Shown here: positions 25,842 to 39,728 of the stretch, piece by piece
Numbering within the stretch: the stretch's first letter is position 1
How the letters are laid out: each line of letters begins with the position of its first letter
Source: Enterococcus italicus DSM 15952
Lineage (GTDB): Bacteria > Bacillota > Bacilli > Lactobacillales > Enterococcaceae
Assembly (NCBI RefSeq): GCF_000185365.1
Contig: NZ_GL622241.1
Coordinates: 1,671,160-1,735,159 of the forward strand
DNA length: 64,000 bases
Reading direction: 5' to 3'
Translations under genes and position numbers: made by a program
Notes under the pieces: generated by a model
What the model saw: the letters and a program-made list of their open reading frames with translations, nothing else
The model's database searches: none
Told to the model about the DNA's origin: nothing

Positions 25842-27137
25842 TTAAAATGAATAAGCGGCCACTTTTTCGTTCGAACTATCATTGATTCGTTCAATTTTTG
25901 CACCTAGTTTTTGTAATTTTTGATGGAATTGATAATACCCACGATCTAAATATTTTAAATTCCGCACTCGTGTAATACCTTCAGCACATAGTCCAACTAA
26001 AACCAATGCTGCCGCAGCACGTAAATCTGTCGCATGCACGATAGATCCTTGCAAGTCATTTGGTCCATCGATTACGGCTACATTTCCATCAATCTTCACT
26101 TTAGCATTCATGCGCACCATTTCTTCTAAATGTTGGAATCGGTTTTCAAAAACCGTTTCTGTCACAATACTTCTACCGTGCGCTAACATTTGGATAGCTG
26201 TCATTTGCGCTTGCATATCGGTGGGAAAACCAGGATGGGGTAGGGTTTTAATATCTGTCGCTTTTAAGATTTTAGGTCCTACAATCCGAATTCCTTCATC
26301 ATTTTCTGAAATTTCTGCACCCATCTCCGCCAATTTGGATAAAAGCGGACGATTGTGTTCGGCAATTGCATTTTCAATTAGAACATCACCTTGCGTCATC
26401 GCGGCTGCTACCATAAAAGTACCTGCTTCAATCCGGTCCTGTACGATAGCGTGCTCTACAGCGTGAAGTTTTTCCACACCTTCAATGCGCATCGTTTCAG
26501 TACCCACACCAAAAATCTTGGCACCCATTTTGTTTAAGATATTTGCTAAATCAACTATTTCAGGCTCGCGGGCAACATTACTAATCACAGTCGTTCCCTT
26601 AGCCTTCACTGCAGCCATCATAATATTTTGCGTGGCTCCGACACTTGGAAAATCCAAATAAATATTCGTCCCAATCAACTGATCGGCAATCGCTTCGATA
26701 TAGCCATCCTTTTGAATGATTTGTGCGCCTAATGCTTGAAACCCTTTTAAGTGCAAATCAATTGGCCGCTTACCTATAGCACAGCCACCTGGCATAGCTA
26801 CTTTGGCATGACCATTTCTTGCCAATAATGGTCCCATGACTACTATTGATGCACGCATTTGGCTTACGTATTCATAGGGTGCTTCTATATTTAAATCGGC
26901 TGTCGCATCGATAGTGACTTGCTTTTGTTCTTCATCAAATTTTACTTGCGCATTTAATTGACGGATTACCTCATTCATTGTAAATACATCTGATAAAATT
27001 GGTACATTATGTAAGTTGGTTGTTCCTTCATCTGCTAATAAACTAGCTGCAAGTATCGGTAAGACTGCGTTTTTTGCTCCTTCAATCTTAACTGTACCCT
27101 TTAATTGATTACCGCCTTTAACGATAATTTCATCCAT
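25842..27137 (-). CDS. murA: UDP-N-acetylglucosamine 1-carboxyvinyltransferase
   Basis: 431-residue EPSP-synthase fold enzyme that transfers enolpyruvate from PEP to UDP-GlcNAc, the first committed step of peptidoglycan synthesis; target of fosfomycin. Conserved [11 protein letters not shown] (near 20-30, substrate Lys-Asn) and the catalytic Cys in [12 protein letters not shown] (about residue 116). Cys at this position predicts fosfomycin sensitivity of this copy. ATG at 27137 follows GGAGGG. Gram-positives usually have a second paralogue elsewhere. DUF1146 gene upstream, epuA-like gene downstream. Confidence 0.95.
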   Translation of the reverse strand: MDEIIVKGGNQLKGTVKIEGAKNAVLPILAASLLADEGTTNLHNVPILSDVFTMNEVIRQLNAQVKFDEEQKQVTIDATADLNIEAPYEYVSQMRASIVVMGPLLARNGHAKVAMPGGCAIGKRPIDLHLKGFQALGAQIIQKDGYIEAIADQLIGTNIYLDFPSVGATQNIMMAAVKAKGTTVISNVAREPEIVDLANILNKMGAKIFGVGTETMRIEGVEKLHAVEHAIVQDRIEAGTFMVAAAMTQGDVLIENAIAEHNRPLLSKLAEMGAEISENDEGIRIVGPKILKATDIKTLPHPGFPTDMQAQMTAIQMLAHGRSIVTETVFENRFQHLEEMVRMNAKVKIDGNVAVIDGPNDLQGSIVHATDLRAAAALVLVGLCAEGITRVRNLKYLDRGYYQFHQKLQKLGAKIERINDSSNEKVAAYSF

Positions 27138-27184
27138 TATTGTTCCCTCCAAAGCATAGGCTTAACTGTATCTTTCATTCATCC

Positions 27185-27421
27185 TCAAATTCCACTTAAA
27201 AATAAATTTTTGCTCAATGCAATCAATTCTAAAAAGAAGCTACTGGCAGTATAACCAATTGTGATTGAGAGCAATACCATTAATGTACGAATTTGCGGGG
27301 TTTGTAATGATCGGAACAAGATATCCAATCTCAGGGCTTTTAAGCTCCAAAAAGTTAAATAAATAAAAGCAAGATGGCTCGTAATACGAATGATGACATC
27401 TATTCCGTATACTTGCAACAC
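27185..27421 (-). CDS. DUF1146-family membrane protein (YwzB-like)
   Basis: 78 residues with two hydrophobic helices (about 13-32 and 50-70) and the usual pattern GIDVIIRITSHLAFIYLTFWSLKALR. Function unknown; it commonly lies between the atp operon and murA in Bacilli, as here. I chose GTG at 27421, which has AAGGGA at seven bases; TTG at 27418 is also possible. The longer frame from 27457 has no site and starts inside the promoter. Confidence 0.75.
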   Translation of the reverse strand: MLQVYGIDVIIRITSHLAFIYLTFWSLKALRLDILFRSLQTPQIRTLMVLLSITIGYTASSFFLELIALSKNLFLSGI

Positions 27422-27455
27422 CTTCACATCCCTTCCGCTAAAAACCCATAGGCAC

Positions 27456-27464
27456 ATAATACCA
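27456..27464 (-). promoter_or_regulatory. Extended -10 promoter for the DUF1146-murA unit
   Basis: Minus strand TGG-TATTAT, about 35 bases before the chosen GTG start. The -35 region is T-rich without a clear TTGACA. Confidence 0.5.
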
Positions 27465-27512
27465 TAAGTTTTGCAATTAAAAAAATATCTAGTATATAAG
27501 AATTTATCAAAT

Positions 27513-27542
27513 AAAAAAAGTCTCTAACAAAATCAGAGACTT
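27513..27542 (-). terminator. Terminator of the atp operon
   Basis: Stem AAGTCTCT (27518-27525) with AGAGACTT (about 27535-27542), and a seven-base T-run on the minus strand. Confidence 0.88.
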
Positions 27543-27554
27543 CTTTTATAATTG

Positions 27555-27977
27555 TTACAAATGTTTCGAGACATTGATACGGTTTATTGCTCTATGTAGT
27601 GCAACCGTTGCTCGACGAAGTTCATCAACGTCATCTTTCTGTTTGGCTTCTTCAATCATTCGTTCGGCACGAATTTTCGCCCGTTCAGCACGTGAAACAT
27701 CGATGTCTCTTTCACGCTCTGCACTATCAGCCACTATCGAAACAACACTGTCACGAACTTCCATAATGCCACCATTGACTGCAATCCAATCAACATGTCC
27801 ATCATCGTCTTTACGACCTACTTTAACTTCATCTATTAGAAGTGGTGCGATCACAGGGATGTGATTAGGCAAGATTCCTAGCTCGCCATCCGTCGTTTTA
27901 GCGACGACAATCGATGCATGATGGTCATAGACTAGTCCGTTTGGCGTTACCACATTTACAGTTAAGTATTGACTCAT
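27555..27977 (-). CDS. atpC: ATP synthase F1 epsilon subunit
   Basis: 140 residues. N-terminal beta-sandwich (about 1-87; [30 protein letters not shown]) contacts the rotor. C-terminal helical hairpin (about 90-140, charged, [17 protein letters not shown]) can inhibit ATP hydrolysis. Last gene of the operon, 13 bases after atpD, followed by a terminator. Confidence 0.96.
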   Translation of the reverse strand: MSQYLTVNVVTPNGLVYDHHASIVVAKTTDGELGILPNHIPVIAPLLIDEVKVGRKDDDGHVDWIAVNGGIMEVRDSVVSIVADSAERERDIDVSRAERAKIRAERMIEEAKQKDDVDELRRATVALHRAINRINVSKHL

Positions 27978-27990
27978 GGTACACCTCTTT

Positions 27991-29397
<1,407 letters not shown>

Positions 29398-29424
29398 TTA
29401 TTTTCCTCCATTCATTCACGAAAA

Positions 29425-30330
29425 TTATTCGAGTGCAGCTGCACCACCAACAATTTCGGTAATTTCTTGGGTAATTGCCCCTTGACGTGCACGATTGTAA
29501 CTAATCGTCAAATCATCAATAATATGTTTGGCATTATCCGTTGCAGTTTTCATCGCAGTCATTCCTGCCGCGTGTTCAGCTGTTTTTGCATCCACAATTG
29601 CACCATAAATCAAACTTTCCGCATATTGAGGAAGTAGCTGATCCAAGATGGCTTCTCTTGAAGGCTCGAACAGATACTCTTGCTCATATTTTTTGGCTTC
29701 ACTTGGATCTAAGTCTATAATTGGCAGCATCTTTTCAACTCGGAATTGACTGGTCAATGAATTGACATGATGGTTGTAGCAAACATATAACTCATCAAAG
29801 ACTTCTGTTTGATACATTGACGTTGCCATATTGACGATTTTGCGTACCTCTTCAAAACTTGGTTGATCAGAAAGATTTCTTAGTTCATATGCAAGTGGAA
29901 TTCCGCGCGTTTTAAAGAAATCAGCCCCAGTTCCCCCAATGGAAATCATGACATAATCATTGGAATTTTGGTGATCGTCTTTGATCATTGTCATCATTTG
30001 TTTCAAAATTGAACTATTATACCCACCAACTAACCCCCCATCGGAAGTTATTACAATATACCCTGTTTTTTTCACAGGTCGACTGATAAGCATGCTGTTG
30101 TAGTTGATTCCCTTTTTGCTATCTGGTGTACCCGCAAGGTCAGTTAGTTGCTGTGCTGCCAAGTGGGTAACGATTTCTCGAACTTTAGATGCATAGACCT
30201 GAAATTGTCTTGAATGGGCTTCAGATTTTGTAAGCTTTGCCGCAGAAACCATCTGCATTGCCTTTGTAATTTGGCTTGTTTTTTTTGTGGAAGCAATTCG
30301 TTGCTTTATTTCATTTAGAGAAGCGCCCAT
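29425..30330 (-). CDS. atpG: ATP synthase F1 gamma subunit
   Basis: 301-residue central stalk. Conserved termini: [33 protein letters not shown] at the start (coiled coil; segment quoted by its ends) and [22 protein letters not shown] at the end. Normal length. It lies between atpA and atpD. Confidence 0.97.
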   Translation of the reverse strand: MGASLNEIKQRIASTKKTSQITKAMQMVSAAKLTKSEAHSRQFQVYASKVREIVTHLAAQQLTDLAGTPDSKKGINYNSMLISRPVKKTGYIVITSDGGLVGGYNSSILKQMMTMIKDDHQNSNDYVMISIGGTGADFFKTRGIPLAYELRNLSDQPSFEEVRKIVNMATSMYQTEVFDELYVCYNHHVNSLTSQFRVEKMLPIIDLDPSEAKKYEQEYLFEPSREAILDQLLPQYAESLIYGAIVDAKTAEHAAGMTAMKTATDNAKHIIDDLTISYNRARQGAITQEITEIVGGAAALE

Positions 30331-30353
30331 TGCGATTCACCTCTTCCTTACAC

Positions 30354-31925
<1,572 letters not shown>

Positions 31926-31936
31926 TCATCTCTTGT

Positions 31937-32479
31937 TTATCTCGCTAGCTTAGCACGGAGATAATCTAATCGACTTTTTACACTACCATCAATCACTTGA
32001 TGATTGGCTTCGACAATTACACCGCCGATAATCGTAGGATCGATTTTTTCTTCTAACTTCGCTTGCTGGTAATGCAACAATGAGGCTGTCTTACTTTCCA
32101 ACGCCTCTTTTTGCTGACTATTTAAGGGCACAGCAGTCGTAACTGTACCAATGACTAACCCTTTTTGATCGTCATAGCGGCGTTCAAATTCAGCAAAGAT
32201 CAGTAAAAAATCATCCATGCGATTGTATTCAAATACAATTTCTAAAAACCGTAACATTAAGCCAGAAAATGGCTCAACCAATGTGTCCATCAGTTGTCTC
32301 TTTTCATTTTTATCCAAGCGAACATCACTTAGTAAATCGCCTAATGTTGGAATTTCTTTATAGATATTTCGTAAGCTAAGCAAGTCTTGATAAATTTCGT
32401 CTGTTTGGCCATCTTCGACCGCCAATTCAAAGAGGGCTTTTGCATATCGTTTGCCAACAGTGGCTTTATCAAGCTTCAT
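31937..32479 (-). CDS. atpH: ATP synthase F1 delta subunit
   Basis: 180-residue OSCP/delta stator protein. VGKRYAKALFELAVEDGQ at the start and IDPTIIGGVIVEANHQVIDGSVKSRLDYLR near the end are characteristic. The start codon overlaps the end of atpF by 11 bases, giving translational coupling. Confidence 0.96.
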   Translation of the reverse strand: MKLDKATVGKRYAKALFELAVEDGQTDEIYQDLLSLRNIYKEIPTLGDLLSDVRLDKNEKRQLMDTLVEPFSGLMLRFLEIVFEYNRMDDFLLIFAEFERRYDDQKGLVIGTVTTAVPLNSQQKEALESKTASLLHYQQAKLEEKIDPTIIGGVIVEANHQVIDGSVKSRLDYLRAKLAR

Positions 32480-32990
32480 GGCTTCCTAGTCCTTCGATAT
32501 ACTCATTGATTAATGATTCATGGGCTTCAGGCGACAATTCTTTTCCTAGAATTTTCTCTGCGATTTGAAGTGATAGTGAGGCTACCTCATTCTTCACTTC
32601 AAGAAATGCAGCATCTTTTTCAATAGAAATATCAGATTTTGCCTTAGCTTTTAATCGTGAAGCTTCCTCCTTTGCATCAGTAACTATTGCTTGGCGGGTT
32701 ACTTCTCCAATATCTTTCGCATTTTGAATAATCGAAGCAGCTTCTGAACGTGAATTCATCAGCTGATCTTGTCTTTCTTTTTCAAGCGCAGCTGCTTTTA
32801 TTCGAGATTGCTCTGCAGAGTCAATGTCATTGGCAATTTTTTCTTCACGCTTTTTTAACATTTCGCTGATAGAACCCCATGCAAAATGTTTCAAAAGCAA
32901 AAGTAAAATAAGCATAGCCCCACTTACGACAATCATGTTGCCCCAAGTGGTATTTTTTACTGCAGCTGCTATAACTAAGTGATTTAGCAT
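32469..32990 (-). CDS. atpF: ATP synthase F0 b subunit
   Basis: 173 residues: one N-terminal transmembrane helix (about 10-30; WGNMIVVSGAMLILLLLLKHFAW) and a long charged amphipathic coiled coil that forms the peripheral stalk. ATG at 32990 follows AAGGAAG; an upstream in-frame codon at 33020 is rejected because it would add residues before the helix. Confidence 0.95.
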   Translation of the reverse strand: MLNHLVIAAAVKNTTWGNMIVVSGAMLILLLLLKHFAWGSISEMLKKREEKIANDIDSAEQSRIKAAALEKERQDQLMNSRSEAASIIQNAKDIGEVTRQAIVTDAKEEASRLKAKAKSDISIEKDAAFLEVKNEVASLSLQIAEKILGKELSPEAHESLINEYIEGLGSHEA

Positions 32991-33050
32991 TGCGCAACTT
33001 CCTTTCAAGGATGTAACCAAAAATTACAAATCCACTATTCTTTGATTTGA

Positions 33051-33263
33051 TTATCTGAAAACTAGTAATAACGCAATAACGACCCCTAGAATCGGCACAG
33101 CTTCAACAAGTGCTACCCCAATAAACATCGTAGAACGCAATTGGCCTGTCATTTCAGGTTGGCGAGCCATTGATTCAATTGTTTTTGAAATAACTTGACC
33201 ATTACCATATCCTGCTCCAATTGCTGCTCCGATAATTGCTAATCCTGCTGCGATAAAATTCAT
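33051..33263 (-). CDS. atpE: ATP synthase F0 c subunit
   Basis: 70-residue proteolipid with two transmembrane helices. The ion-binding Glu sits in [16 protein letters not shown] (about residue 54). The polar loop is ARQPE. The helix lacks the extra polar ligands of Na+-coupled c-rings, so it should be proton-coupled. The sequence is of the enterococcal F-type rather than the V-type. Confidence 0.97.
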   Translation of the reverse strand: MNFIAAGLAIIGAAIGAGYGNGQVISKTIESMARQPEMTGQLRSTMFIGVALVEAVPILGVVIALLLVFR

Positions 33264-33295
33264 GTTGTTTTCCTCCTAATAAGTTTTCACTTTTT

Positions 33296-34015
33296 TTAAT
33301 GTTCTTCCACAATTTTGTGGCTTAAAAATACCATGAATAAGGTGACAAAGACATATGCTTGAATTGCTCCGATAAATAATGAAAAGGCAATCCAAATCAT
33401 TTCAAGCGGTATTACGATAGGTAGTGACCACCACCCTATAGAAATTAGCATTTTTGCAATTAACCCTAGTAACACTTCACCAGCAAAAATATTCCCATAT
33501 AACCGTAGTCCCAATGTAATGATATTCGTAAACTCTTCAATAATCTTAATAGGTAATAAAAATCCTACTGGTTTTAGATAAGCATTTACTAAATATCGCT
33601 TAAATCCTAACTTTTTCACACCAAAGAAATGGGTCATAGCAATCGCCATTAATGCAAGTGTCAAAGTTACGGCTGGATTAGCAGTTGGTGACTTCCAAAG
33701 AGTCAAATCTTTTTCAACAACTATTTTGGTTACTAATCCAATTTCATTGGCAATAAAAATAAATAAAAACAAAGTCACGGCAATTAAATGATACGTACTG
33801 ACATCCTTACCTGGTAAATTATCACCAACAATTTTTCGAACAAATTCAATAATCCATTCGATAAAATTTTGTTTACCAGTCGGTTTTAATTTCAAGTTCC
33901 TTGTGCATAGGAACACAATAAGAAAAACCAATAAACATGTAATAGCCGTCATAATCAAAATAGTCCCATCAAACCATAGCGGCCCAATACGAAACAATAA
34001 AGATTGTTCTTCCAA
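33296..34015 (-). CDS. atpB: ATP synthase F0 a subunit
   Basis: 239-residue membrane subunit forming the proton half-channels, about five to six helices. The essential Arg is in NIITLGLRLYGNIFAGEVLL (about 169), and the C-terminal helix has AIQAYVFVTLFMVFLS. The start is TTG at 34015 behind GAGGTGAG; no ATG is suitably placed. A TTG start may lower expression relative to the c subunit. It is the first gene of the operon; no atpI precedes it. Confidence 0.96.
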   Translation of the reverse strand: MEEQSLLFRIGPLWFDGTILIMTAITCLLVFLIVFLCTRNLKLKPTGKQNFIEWIIEFVRKIVGDNLPGKDVSTYHLIAVTLFLFIFIANEIGLVTKIVVEKDLTLWKSPTANPAVTLTLALMAIAMTHFFGVKKLGFKRYLVNAYLKPVGFLLPIKIIEEFTNIITLGLRLYGNIFAGEVLLGLIAKMLISIGWWSLPIVIPLEMIWIAFSLFIGAIQAYVFVTLFMVFLSHKIVEEH

Positions 34016-34037
34016 ATGGTCTCACCTCTTTTCGACA

Positions 34038-34059
34038 AAGATCAACCAACGATGATCTT
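34038..34059 (-). promoter_or_regulatory. Hairpin in the atp leader
   Basis: AAGATCA (34038-34044) and TGATCTT (34053-34059), loop 8, lie between the promoter and the atpB ribosome site. Could stabilise the 5' end of the long transcript; no known motif. Confidence 0.4.
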
Positions 34060-34091
34060 GTGATATTTTAATCATTCTTAGCGACAACGGT

Positions 34092-34120
34092 ATCATACCA
34101 CCACTAGTAGAAAATTTCAA
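34092..34120 (-). promoter_or_regulatory. Promoter of the atp operon
   Basis: Minus strand: -35 TTGAAA (34115-34120), 17-base spacer, -10 TATGAT (34092-34097) with TGG just upstream (extended -10). The remaining bases to smpB (34121-34281) show no gene and no clear terminator. Confidence 0.8.
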
Positions 34121-34281
34121 AATATTTTCAAAAAAATTTAGACATATTCTCAAAACTGTTCAATGAATTTCAAGTGTTGGTACTAACCTCAATAAATAAG
34201 CCGCCTTCAAACCAATCCTATCAGACAATGACGTGAATTTAAAGTAAGATTAACAAAATTTCACAAAAATCCATGATACGT

Positions 34282-34740
34282 TTAAAAGTTTTTCAAAACA
34301 CGACTAATTTGTCGTTCTTGGTCTTTTCTTTTCAATGTTTCGCGTTTATCATACTCTCTTTTCCCTTTGGCTAACCCAATCAAAACTTTTGCAAAGCCAT
34401 CTTTTATATAGACTTTTAATGGCACAATTGTTGTCCCCGGATTTTTTGCTTCGTTAGCAAGCTTTTGGATTTGCTTTTTATGCAAAAGAAGCTTTCTTGT
34501 TCTTAAGGGATCGTGATTAAAAATGTTTCCTTGGTCATACGGACTTATATGGACATTGTACAGATAAGCTTCGCCATTACGAATACGAACGAACCCATCT
34601 TTTAGATTAATGCGACTGTCCCGCACAGATTTGATTTCCGTACCTTGCAATACCACTCCCGCCTCGATTGTCTCAAGGATGCTATAATCGTGACGGGCTT
34701 TTTTATTTTGAGCAATGAGTTTTCCTTCACCTTTTGGCAT
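34282..34740 (-). CDS. smpB: SsrA-binding protein SmpB
   Basis: 152-residue OB-fold protein that delivers tmRNA to stalled ribosomes. Conserved [30 protein letters not shown] and the basic C-terminal tail [18 protein letters not shown]. It starts 12 bases after rnr; RNase R also acts in trans-translation. The tmRNA gene itself is not in this window. Confidence 0.97.
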   Translation of the reverse strand: MPKGEGKLIAQNKKARHDYSILETIEAGVVLQGTEIKSVRDSRINLKDGFVRIRNGEAYLYNVHISPYDQGNIFNHDPLRTRKLLLHKKQIQKLANEAKNPGTTIVPLKVYIKDGFAKVLIGLAKGKREYDKRETLKRKDQERQISRVLKNF

Positions 34741-34752
34741 AAGATCCTCCTC

Positions 34753-37098
34753 TTAACGAGTTTTTTTCTTTGTTTTTTTCTTTTTTGCTACTTCTTTATA
34801 AAATGGCTTTTTCTTTGGCTTTGCTTTTGGTTGTTTTTTATTTTTTGCTGTTTTTTTCTTTGATTGAAACTCTTGGCTTTTCGGTTGACGTCTTTTACTT
34901 CGATTTTGTTGAGTGAGATTTGGTAGTGCCTCTACTTGCTCAGAATGAATCAGCTCGAAATCAATCTCACGAGTATCAGGATCTGACTTTGTTACTTTCA
35001 CTAGGACTTTTTGACCAATTTTAAAGGTTCTACCAGTCCGTTCGCCCACTAACGCCAAATGTGTATCAATAAAATGATAATAATCGTCTTTTAACTCATT
35101 AATATGGATTAAACCTTCCACAGTGTTTTCAAGTTCAACGAAAAACCCAAACTTCACTACAGAACTAATCATTCCTTCGAACTCTTCGCCAATATGATCT
35201 GCCATAAATTCTGCTTTCTTCAAAGCATCTACTTCACGTTCTACCTCCACAGCCTTGCGTTCCATTTGTGAGCTATGGTTAGCAATATCAGGAAGTTTTT
35301 CAGCCCATTTTTGCTGATTTTCCTTGGACCGATCATTGTCATACGAACGAATCAAGCGATGGACGATTAAATCTGGATACCGTCTAATCGGTGAAGTAAA
35401 GTGCGTATAGTAGTCCGCTGCTAAGCCATAATGTCCTTCATTACTCTCAGAATACTTTGCTTGTTGCATACTACGTAATAACATGGTGCTAATAACAGGT
35501 GCTTCGGGTTTTCCAGCGACACTTTCAAGAACATTTTGTAAATCTTTTGGAGAGATACTTCCTTTTGTCTGCTTGACGATGAGACCTAGGGCAGCTGCGA
35601 ACGTAAAGAAACGTTGCACTTTTTCTTCTTTTGGATCTTCATGAATCCGATAAATAAACGGTAGCTGCTTCGTCTCAAAATGCTCTGCAACTGTTTCATT
35701 AGCCGCTAACATAAATGACTCAATCATGCGTTCACCAATCCCACGAGAACGAAAGACAATATCTACTGGATGTCCTTGTTCATCAACAAGGACTTTCGCT
35801 TCAGAATCCTCAAAAGATACCGCACCTCTTCTCCTGCGCATGTCAGTCAAGATATGGTGTAATTCAGCCATCTCATGAAACATTGGTACTAGGTTTTTGT
35901 AGTGTGCTATCGTTTCTTGTTCTTGATTCTCCAAAATATCATTAACGGCAGTATACGTCATCCGTTCTGTCGTTTGAATCACACTTTGAAAAATAGCGTA
36001 ATTTTGGACTTTCCCAGTCGAGTCAATCTCCATTTCACAACTCATTGCTAATCTAGGAACCCGTGGATTTAATGAACAAATGCCATTAGACAAGCGTTGC
36101 GGTAGCATCGGTATTACACGGTCGGTCAAGTAGACACTCGTACCTCTTTCAAAAGCTTCCTGATCCAGCGCAGAATTTTCACGAACGTAATAGGAGACAT
36201 CAGCGATATGCACTCCCAAAAAATAGTTACCATTCGCTAATTTACGTACTGTCACCGCGTCATCTAAGTCCTTCGCATCTTCCCCATCAATCGTGACAAT
36301 CACTTCATCTCGTCGATCTTTGCGACCTGATAGTTCTTTTTCATCGATGGAATCACTCGTTTGATCTGCTTCTTTTTGAACTTCTTCAGGAAAGGTTGTT
36401 GCTAATCCATGAGAAACAACAATGGACATAATATCAATGCCAGGGTCGTTTTTGTGACCGAGAACAGAAAGTACGACACCCTCTGCACTTGTAGCATATC
36501 CAGGCTCAGGATAATGACTAATCGTCACTTTCACAATGGCGCCCTCCACCGGTCGAATACCGACAGCAGAAATAAAAATTTTAATGCCATTTAATTTTTT
36601 ATCTTTTGGCGTAACATAGCCGTATAGATCAGTCTCTTGAATTTCCTCTTCCTCATACAAGTGAAACTCTCCCACGACCTCAGAGAATGCCCGTTGAATG
36701 ATTTCTTGGACTTTTCCTTCTGCACCTTTATCACTACCAGGTAACGCGGGCTTCGTGATGTCTATCGCGACAGTATCACCATCCATCGCATAACCCGTCG
36801 CTCCTTGAGGAATATAAATATCCTCTTCTTCATCAGGAATGCTCACAAAGCCAAAGCCTCGCTCATTTGCACGAAAAGTTCCCTCAACCAAGATTTGTGG
36901 ACTTGGAAGTTTCACTTTCCCTTTATTTGTAAACTCGATCGCTTTGTCGCGCTCCATACTTGCTAAAGTTTGTACGAGCAACTTAAAGTCTGCACTTTTT
37001 TGTAAACCTAACCCCGTTGCCAATTCTTCGACTGAAAAGGTTCGTTTCTTTTGATTCAGCAAATACTGATTGACGTGCTCTTTGATTTTATTGGTCAT
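34753..37098 (-). CDS. rnr: Ribonuclease R
   Basis: 781-residue 3'-5' exoribonuclease. N-terminal helix-turn-helix (about 1-65), two cold-shock domains (about 70-235), catalytic RNB domain with VTIDGEDAKDLDDAV (metal-binding Asp cluster near 265-280), an S1 domain (about 625-705), and a very basic Lys-rich tail (about 735-781) built of K/P/Q repeats that can aid structured RNA. ATG at 37098 gives MTNKIKEHVNQY and overlaps the esterase gene end by 11 bases. Confidence 0.96.
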   Translation of the reverse strand: MTNKIKEHVNQYLLNQKKRTFSVEELATGLGLQKSADFKLLVQTLASMERDKAIEFTNKGKVKLPSPQILVEGTFRANERGFGFVSIPDEEEDIYIPQGATGYAMDGDTVAIDITKPALPGSDKGAEGKVQEIIQRAFSEVVGEFHLYEEEEIQETDLYGYVTPKDKKLNGIKIFISAVGIRPVEGAIVKVTISHYPEPGYATSAEGVVLSVLGHKNDPGIDIMSIVVSHGLATTFPEEVQKEADQTSDSIDEKELSGRKDRRDEVIVTIDGEDAKDLDDAVTVRKLANGNYFLGVHIADVSYYVRENSALDQEAFERGTSVYLTDRVIPMLPQRLSNGICSLNPRVPRLAMSCEMEIDSTGKVQNYAIFQSVIQTTERMTYTAVNDILENQEQETIAHYKNLVPMFHEMAELHHILTDMRRRRGAVSFEDSEAKVLVDEQGHPVDIVFRSRGIGERMIESFMLAANETVAEHFETKQLPFIYRIHEDPKEEKVQRFFTFAAALGLIVKQTKGSISPKDLQNVLESVAGKPEAPVISTMLLRSMQQAKYSESNEGHYGLAADYYTHFTSPIRRYPDLIVHRLIRSYDNDRSKENQQKWAEKLPDIANHSSQMERKAVEVEREVDALKKAEFMADHIGEEFEGMISSVVKFGFFVELENTVEGLIHINELKDDYYHFIDTHLALVGERTGRTFKIGQKVLVKVTKSDPDTREIDFELIHSEQVEALPNLTQQNRSKRRQPKSQEFQSKKKTAKNKKQPKAKPKKKPFYKEVAKKKKTKKKTR

Positions 37099-37864
37099 GC
37101 ATTTCCTCTTTCCAAGGTAAACTCTCGATAAACGAGAGTACGTCTCTTTCAAATTCTTTGTGTTCTTTCCCAACTGTTACTACATGTCCACTATTAGGAT
37201 ACCATTGTAATGTAAATTTTTGGCTTTTTATTTTTTGAATCACTGTAAACACACTATCCGGTGAAATCATCTCATCCAATGCTGCCTGAGCAATAAAATA
37301 AGGTGCATCCATTTGTGAGAGTTGCTCATACGTCCTTCTCCCATGGGTATGGATGTTTTCAAGTTGTGTGTCTACCAGTGAGGGAATGGCCTCTAAACGA
37401 CGTTGCTGCTCTTCTGGTGTATCATCAGAAAAAGTATCTAACATGAATTGGGCATAACGGTAAAAATTTTCAGGTACATTGGTCTTTTCAGGTAATAATG
37501 GAGAACAAAAAGCCCCACCGCCAATTAAGCCACTAATTTTTTCTTCTAAGGCTCTCGTGGCGAATAAACCACCCATTGATAAACCAAATATAGCAATCTC
37601 TTGAAATCCTTCTTGTTTTAAAAAGGCAATCGCCGCTTGTGTATCTTGCCACCATTGATCTGGCTCTTCATTTAAGATATCTTCTGGATTCCTTGTGCCG
37701 TGACCTGTGAATATTGGCGTATAGACTGTATAATTTGCCTGCTCTAGAAAGCGTGCCAACATCCGCACATCATTAGGGCTACCAGAGTACGCATGTAGTA
37801 AAATAATGGCTCGACTAGTTTTTTTAACATAAATTGGTTTAGGATTCATAAATTTTTTCTTCAT
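37088..37864 (-). CDS. Alpha/beta hydrolase, carboxylesterase
   Basis: 258-residue cytosolic alpha/beta-hydrolase like Bacillus Est30. Oxyanion region LLHAYSGSP (about 22-30), nucleophile Ser in GLSMGG (about 94-99), an Asp in QAALDEMISPD, and the His in YPNSGHVVT near the C-terminus complete a triad. The esterase-secG-rnr-smpB neighbourhood is conserved in Firmicutes. ATG at 37864 has GAGGTG. Confidence 0.9.
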   Translation of the reverse strand: MKKKFMNPKPIYVKKTSRAIILLHAYSGSPNDVRMLARFLEQANYTVYTPIFTGHGTRNPEDILNEEPDQWWQDTQAAIAFLKQEGFQEIAIFGLSMGGLFATRALEEKISGLIGGGAFCSPLLPEKTNVPENFYRYAQFMLDTFSDDTPEEQQRRLEAIPSLVDTQLENIHTHGRRTYEQLSQMDAPYFIAQAALDEMISPDSVFTVIQKIKSQKFTLQWYPNSGHVVTVGKEHKEFERDVLSFIESLPWKEEMHDQ

Positions 37865-37898
37865 AGTTCACCTCGGCTATTTTTTATACATATCTAGC

Positions 37899-37922
37899 AA
37901 AAAACCTCTCATTTCTGAGAGG
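37899..37922 (-). terminator. Terminator of secG
   Basis: Stem CCTCTCA (37905-37911) with TGAGAGG (37916-37922), loop of four, and a six-base T-run on the minus strand. Confidence 0.82.
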
Positions 37923-37930
37923 CTTCAAGA

Positions 37931-38167
37931 TTATTTTGATGATAAGAAAGCTAGCACAAATAGTAAGATGATCCAAATCGCTCCTAAAATTGCTGTTGAG
38001 CGTTGCATTACTGCTTCAAATCCTCGTGCTTTTTGCTTTCCAAATAATTGATCTGCTCCACCCGTAAAGGCGCTTGCTGCACTATTTTGTTTGCTTGGTT
38101 GCATCATAATCGTTGCTATAATAACAAATGACAACACAATGACTACACCTAAAATGAAATCGTACAT
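37931..38167 (-). CDS. secG: Preprotein translocase subunit SecG
   Basis: 78 residues with two transmembrane helices (about 3-22 and 55-75) and the cytoplasmic loop QPSKQNSAASAFTGGADQLFG, diagnostic of SecG. Accessory subunit of SecYEG. Its own terminator separates it from the esterase, so expression may be graded. Confidence 0.95.
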   Translation of the reverse strand: MYDFILGVVIVLSFVIIATIMMQPSKQNSAASAFTGGADQLFGKQKARGFEAVMQRSTAILGAIWIILLFVLAFLSSK

Positions 38168-38261
38168 GCTTAAAAAACCTCCCTAGTTGCCGAAAATATC
38201 TCATTACTACTCTAGCATATTTAAGCAAAACTTACCACAAAAATTTATTTAGCTCAAAACG

Positions 38262-38288
38262 AAAAACCTCTCTACAAGTGTAGAGAGG
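38262..38288 (-). terminator. Terminator of eno
   Basis: Stem CCTCTCTAC (38267-38275) with GTAGAGAGG (38280-38288), loop of four, and a five-base T-run on the minus strand. Confidence 0.88.
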
Positions 38289-38309
38289 CCCCCATCATCA
38301 AATGAATGA

Positions 38310-39626
<1,317 letters not shown>

Positions 39627-39644
39627 TTAAGTGTTGTTATATTA

Positions 39645-39666
39645 AAAAGGAATATTCCTTTTTTTA
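39645..39666. repeat. Palindrome in the eno leader
   Basis: AAAAAGGAATATTCCTTTTT is a perfect palindrome. It lies just downstream of the eno -10 on the minus strand, so it would be near the start of the mRNA as a 5' hairpin. It could also act as a terminator for tpiA. Confidence 0.5.
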
Positions 39667-39674
39667 ACATCTTT

Positions 39675-39703
39675 ATTGTAATGAATTTTTGTGTATCCTG
39701 CAA
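39675..39703 (-). promoter_or_regulatory. Promoter of eno
   Basis: Minus strand: -35 TTGCAG (39698-39703), 17-base spacer, -10 TACAAT (39675-39680). An inverted repeat CTGCAATT/AATTGCAG (39698-39715) covers the -35. Confidence 0.7.
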
Positions 39704-39728
39704 TTGAAATTGCAGTTTGTTACCAAAT

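Noticed and set aside
34121-34281. Intergenic stretch between smpB and the atp promoter as a possible small RNA or tmRNA
   Set aside because: No tmRNA-like acceptor ends, no promoter-terminator pair, and only weak inverted repeats.
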